Below, one piece after another: positions 60,888 to 64,000 of a DNA stretch of 64,000 nucleotides. How positions within the stretch are numbered: position 1 is the stretch's first letter; the number at the start of each line of letters is the position of its first letter. Where the stretch lies: the NCBI GenBank assembly GCA_007858575.1, contig CP042279.1, positions 2,108,001 to 2,172,000 of the forward strand, in the 5' to 3' direction. Below the pieces are notes generated by a model. That model made no database searches, was not told where the DNA came from, and worked only from the letters and a program-made list of their open reading frames with translations. The stretch comes from Streptomyces sp. WAC08241 (lineage in GTDB: Bacteria > Actinomycetota > Actinomycetes > Streptomycetales > Streptomycetaceae). The position numbers and the translations under genes are program-made.

Positions 60888-61905
60888 TCATGACGGCGGA
60901 CGCCGTTCAGCGGGCTGGAGACCGGACGGCCGGGATCCGTCGTGGCGTCGGTTCGCCAGGAGGCCCTTGCGCACGAGGTAGTTCCGGGCCACGTCCTCCG
61001 GGAGGCGGCGCCAACTGTCCACCTGTTCGTTGAGCTGCGCCAGGTCGGCGGTGGTCAGGACGGCGTTGAGACGGTCGAGTGCGCGGACGACGCCCTCGCT
61101 CCCGGCGCGGTTCCGGTTGACCACGGGGACGATGAGGTCGGCGTTCTGCAGGCGCTTGTCGTCGGCGAGCAGGACGAGCCCGAAGTCGTCGAGGGTGGCG
61201 TCGGTGGTCGGTGAGGACCAGGTGGTCCCGGCCGCTCCGGACGGCCTGCTTCGCCTGGGTCGTACCGACGCCCTTGGGGTCGACGGCCGTCACGTCGATG
61301 CCGTAGACCTCCTTCAGGCCGGGGCGCAGTACGGCCGCCGGACGCACTCGTCCCCGGCCGCGAGCCGGACCGGCAGGCCGGAGGCGCCGAGGTCGCTGAG
61401 GGTCTTGAGGCGGTGCTCGGCTGCGAAGGCGGCGGTGACGGCGAAGGCGTTCTGGTCGACGGCCCGGCCGGGGTCGAGGACGGTCAGTCCGCGCGGTGTG
61501 GCGAGGGCCCGCAGGGCCTTCATGGTGGCGGCCGGTCGGGCGAGCCGACGGGCGGCGCGTCCGGCCCGTGGGCCTTGGCGTTCAGCCAGTCGGCGAAGGT
61601 GGCCGCGTACTCCGGCACGACGTCGATCTGCCCGTTCTCCAGGGCCGGTTCGTACAGCTCGCGGTTGGTGACGGAGAGGATCTTCGTGCGGTGTCCGGCG
61701 TCCTGGAGCAGCAGGGCGTACATCTGGGCGAGCAGGTCGCTCTCGGTGAACCCGGCCGATCCGACGACCAGCCGGCGCCCGTCCCCGGGCCGTCCGGTGA
61801 CGGCGTCCCGGTCCTCCAGGGAGGGCCCGCGGCGCAGCCGAGCGGACCGGTGCAGCAGATCGCCGCCAGCAGGCAGAGGGCGCCGAGGGGACGGGACGCC
61901 CTCAT
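60888..61905 (-). CDS. Glycine betaine/choline-type ABC substrate-binding lipoprotein
   Basis: About 339 codons from ATG 61905 (GGGGAG 6 bases before), with a short Cys-containing lipoprotein leader (LCLLAAICCTGPL). The OpuAC/ProX-like fold includes VVGSAGFTESDLLAQMYALL, IDVVPEYAATFADWLN, VDQNAFAVTAAFAAEHRLKT, FGLVLLADDKRLQNADLIVP and the C-terminal LAQLNEQVDSWRRLPEDVAR. Ligand predicted to be a quaternary amine osmoprotectant. Frame shifts lie near 61840, 61530, 61340 and 61210. Confidence 0.87.
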
Positions 61906-61932
61906 GCGCCGCTCCCCGGGCACCCGCGGGGG

Positions 61933-62570
61933 TCAGGCGCCGGACCGCCTCGAAGACCCCTCCACCAGGAGGGCGAGCGCCGCGACGAGGACGGCCCCGG
62001 CGACGACCTGCGGGGTGGAGGCGAGGTTGAACCCGGCGGTGATGATCCGGCTGAGCCCGCCGCCGCCTGCGAGCGCGGCCACGGTGGCGGTGGCGACGAG
62101 CTGGACGGCGGCGATCCGCACGCCGGTGAGGACCAGTGGCAGCGCGAGGGGCAGTTCGACCCGGGCGAGCACCTGGCCGCCCGTCATGCCCATGCCCCGG
62201 GCGGCCCGCACGACGTCGGTCGACGCCCCGCATCCCGACGTACGCGTTGGTGAGCAGCGGGGACGGCGAACAGGACGAGGGCGATGATCGTGGGCCACTC
62301 CCCGTACGGGCCGAGCGGACTGAGCAGGAGCAGGACGAGGACGGCGAAGGTGGGGACGGCCCGGCCGGCGTTGGCGAGGTTCACGGCGAGCCCGCCGCCC
62401 CTGCCGAGGTGGCCGAGGACCAGCGCGGCCGGCAGGGCGATCGCGCAGCCGATGGCGAGACAGACGACGGTGAGGAAGACGTGCTCGCCGAGCCGGTGCC
62501 AGACGCCGTCCTCGCCGGACCAGTGGGCGGCGGTGGTGAGCCAGGACCAGGCGGCGGAGACGGTGTTCAC
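61933..62570 (-). CDS. Betaine/choline-type ABC permease (second)
   Basis: About 213 codons from GTG 62570, overlapping the first permease by 4 bases. Helices FLTVVCLAIGCAIALPAALV, FAVLVLLLLSPLGPYGEWPT and the EAA loop RAARGMGMTGGQVLARVELP, then LSRIITAGFNLASTPQVV. Frame shifts lie near 62265 and 62220. Typical ProW/OpuCB size. Confidence 0.88.
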
Positions 62571-63242
62571 GCGGACCGTGCCCGGGTCCAGGGGTGAGCA
62601 GCCGCTGGGCGCCGAGGAGGAGCAGGTCGGCGGCGACGGCGATGACGACGCAGAGGGCGGAGGCGGTGAGGACTTGGGCCTTGAAGTAGGTGTTCATCCC
62701 CGCGTAGATGAGGTTGCCGAGGCCGCCGTGGCCGACGATCGCGCCGATGGTGACGAGGGAGACGGCGGAGACGGTGGCGATGCGCAGCCCGGCCATGGCG
62801 GCGGGCAGGGCGAGGGGCAGCTCGACGGCGAGGAGGAGCCGGAGCGGCCTGTAGCCGAGGCCGCGCGCGGCCTGCCGGGTCTCCTCGGGGACGGCGCGGA
62901 GCCCGGCGAGGACGTTCCGGACGAGGAGGGTGAGCGAGTACAGGACGAGGCCGGCCACGACGAGGGCGGCGGAGAGTCCGTACAGGGCAGGAGCAGCGAG
63001 AACATCGCGAGCGCCGGGATCGTGTAGAGCAGGGTGGTGATCCCGAGGACGGGGCGGCGGCCCAGCGCAGACGGCGGGCGGCGATCGCCAGGGGCAGGGC
63101 GATCAAGAGGGCGAGGGCGACGGAGGCGCCGGTGAGCTGGAGGTGCTGGACGACGGCGTCGGCGAGGACCTCTCCGGGTGGAGAGGTAGGCGCCGCAGAT
63201 CCACTCGTTGCGGGCGAGGCAGTCGTCGGGCGGCGCGGTCAC
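62567..63242 (-). CDS. Betaine/choline-type ABC permease (first)
   Basis: About 225 codons from GTG 63242. N-terminus TAPPDDCLARNEWICGAYLS is typical of QAT-family permeases; helices LGITTLLYTIPALAMFSLLL, LVVAGLVLYSLTLLVRNVLA, EAA loop QAARGLGYRPLRLLLAVELP and IGAIVGHGGLGNLIYAGMNT. Frame shifts lie near 63170, 63065, 62985 and 62600. The upstream gene is a VOC protein, not the expected ATP-binding subunit. Confidence 0.87.
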
Positions 63243-63332
63243 GCTCCCATTCGAGGCGGTACGGGTCTCTCCGCACTCCGGCCGGGCCCGTCCGGGGCGG
63301 GGAGCCCCGCGGACGGGTCGCCGGCCGGGCGC

Positions 63333-63718
63333 TCAGGTCTCCTGGAGCACGGACAGGACGTTGCCCGCCGGGTCCGTGAACCAGGCGACGGCCGGTCCGC
63401 CGCCGCCCCGCACGATGCCCCTGTCGTCGGCGTCGAAGCCGGGGTAGCGCTCCATGCTCGCACCGCGTCCCACCAGCTCGTCGACGGTCCGCTCGATGTC
63501 GTCGACCTGGAAGTTGAGGATCGTGAAGGAGGCGGGGCGTGGTCCTCCTTGGGATACACGAGGACCCGCGCGCCGCCCGCCAGGACGAGGAGGAGCATCT
63601 CCATGCCCTCGGGTCCCGTCTCCTCCACCTCCAGGCCGAGGGTCTCGCCGTAGAACCGCCGGGCGGCGTCGATGTCGTCGACCGAGAAGCCGCTGAACGC
63701 CGAGGTCTCGCCGAACAT
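63333..63718 (-). CDS. Single-domain VOC protein
   Basis: About 128 codons from ATG 63718 to VLSVLQET. Glyoxalase-like text: [57 protein letters not shown]. One frame shift near 63540. Unknown substrate. Confidence 0.85.
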
Positions 63719-63804
63719 GGCGCACTCCCTTCCGGAGTCCGTTCCGGGGCCTCCGGTGAGGCCCCTTCCAGGATCCTCCGACGGCGGGAGGCTCGCCGCT
63801 CCTC

Positions 63805-64000
63805 TCAGGGGCGATCGGCAACTGTCGCTTGTGCTCGGTGAGCTCGTAGCGGCGGACGATCGCGGCGAAGGCGGCCTCGGAGACCGGCTTGCCCTCCAGG
63901 AAGTCGTCGATCTCGTCGTACGTGACGCCGAGCGCCTCCTCGTCGGGCTTGCCCGGGTCGAGGGTCTCCAGGTCGGCCGTGGGGACCTTCCACACGAGCC
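63805..64000 (-). CDS. nadE: NAD+ synthetase NadE, 3' end
   Basis: C-terminal 64 or so residues of ammonia-dependent NAD synthetase: [58 protein letters not shown]. The stop at 63805 needs one more C in gcccctga, the same lesion seen at the end of the YbdK-type gene. The gene runs off the window. Confidence 0.9.
   Translation of the reverse strand, partial: ARVEGPHGRPGDPRPGQARRGGARRHVRRDRRLPGGQAGLRGRLRRDRPPLRAHRAQATVADRP

Overview
This is GC-rich actinobacterial chromosome, almost certainly Streptomyces: codon usage is strongly G/C in third positions, many starts are GTG or TTG with GGAGG-type ribosome sites, and the gene set is typical (streptogrisin-like protease, CebEFG-like transporter, GOLPH3-like protein, NadE, Nur-type nickel operon). 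No tRNA, rRNA, CRISPR array, phage or insertion sequence is visible. A general caution applies: by my reading well over 100 one- or two-base indels, mostly losses inside short G/C runs, break the frames of most genes on both strands. The conserved product simply continues in another frame, so I treat most of them as sequence errors and give the whole locus as one CDS with approximate shift points.

Layout: 1-0.9 kb, CbtA cobalt transporter. 0.9-5.7 kb (-), one very large protein of unknown function. 5.8-14.9 kb, a beta-1,3-glucan utilisation locus (LacI regulator, secreted GH81 glucanase with a C-terminal glucan-binding domain, sugar ABC transporter, GH1 beta-glucosidase) with three near-identical palindromic operators. 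15-21 kb, streptogrisin-type protease, LysR regulator, GPP34 protein, FUSC-type membrane protein and M20 amidohydrolase. 21-28 kb, a divergon of a PLP amino-acid decarboxylase facing an asparagine-synthetase-like amidotransferase, S9 peptidase and YbdK-type ligase, which looks like an uncharacterised peptide-amide or osmolyte pathway.

28-38 kb holds small unknowns, two overlapping alpha/beta hydrolases with a divergent MerR regulator, an eroded GntR/ferredoxin/substrate-binding-protein operon, a VOC protein, an MFS exporter with a MarR regulator carrying a nonsense codon, and a 5'-truncated S51 peptidase. 38-47 kb holds a subtilisin-like protease, an AurF-like diiron oxygenase with its FprB-type reductase, a Cyt-like cytolysin homologue next to an HTH-less LysR-like protein and DUF5997, a universal stress protein, a NUDIX hydrolase and a second two-domain VOC protein.

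47.6-52.8 kb (-) is a five-gene nickel/peptide ABC operon (nikABCDE) with a Nur-box-like site at its head. 52.9-56.1 kb (-) is a translationally coupled quinone oxidoreductase/acyl-CoA dehydrogenase operon. 56-60.8 kb has an XRE-cupin regulator divergent from a thioredoxin-reductase-like enzyme, a coupled SIS/PIG-L pair and a GH5 endoglucanase. 60.9-63.2 kb (-) is a betaine/choline-type ABC system without an adjacent ATPase, then a VOC protein and the 3' end of nadE.
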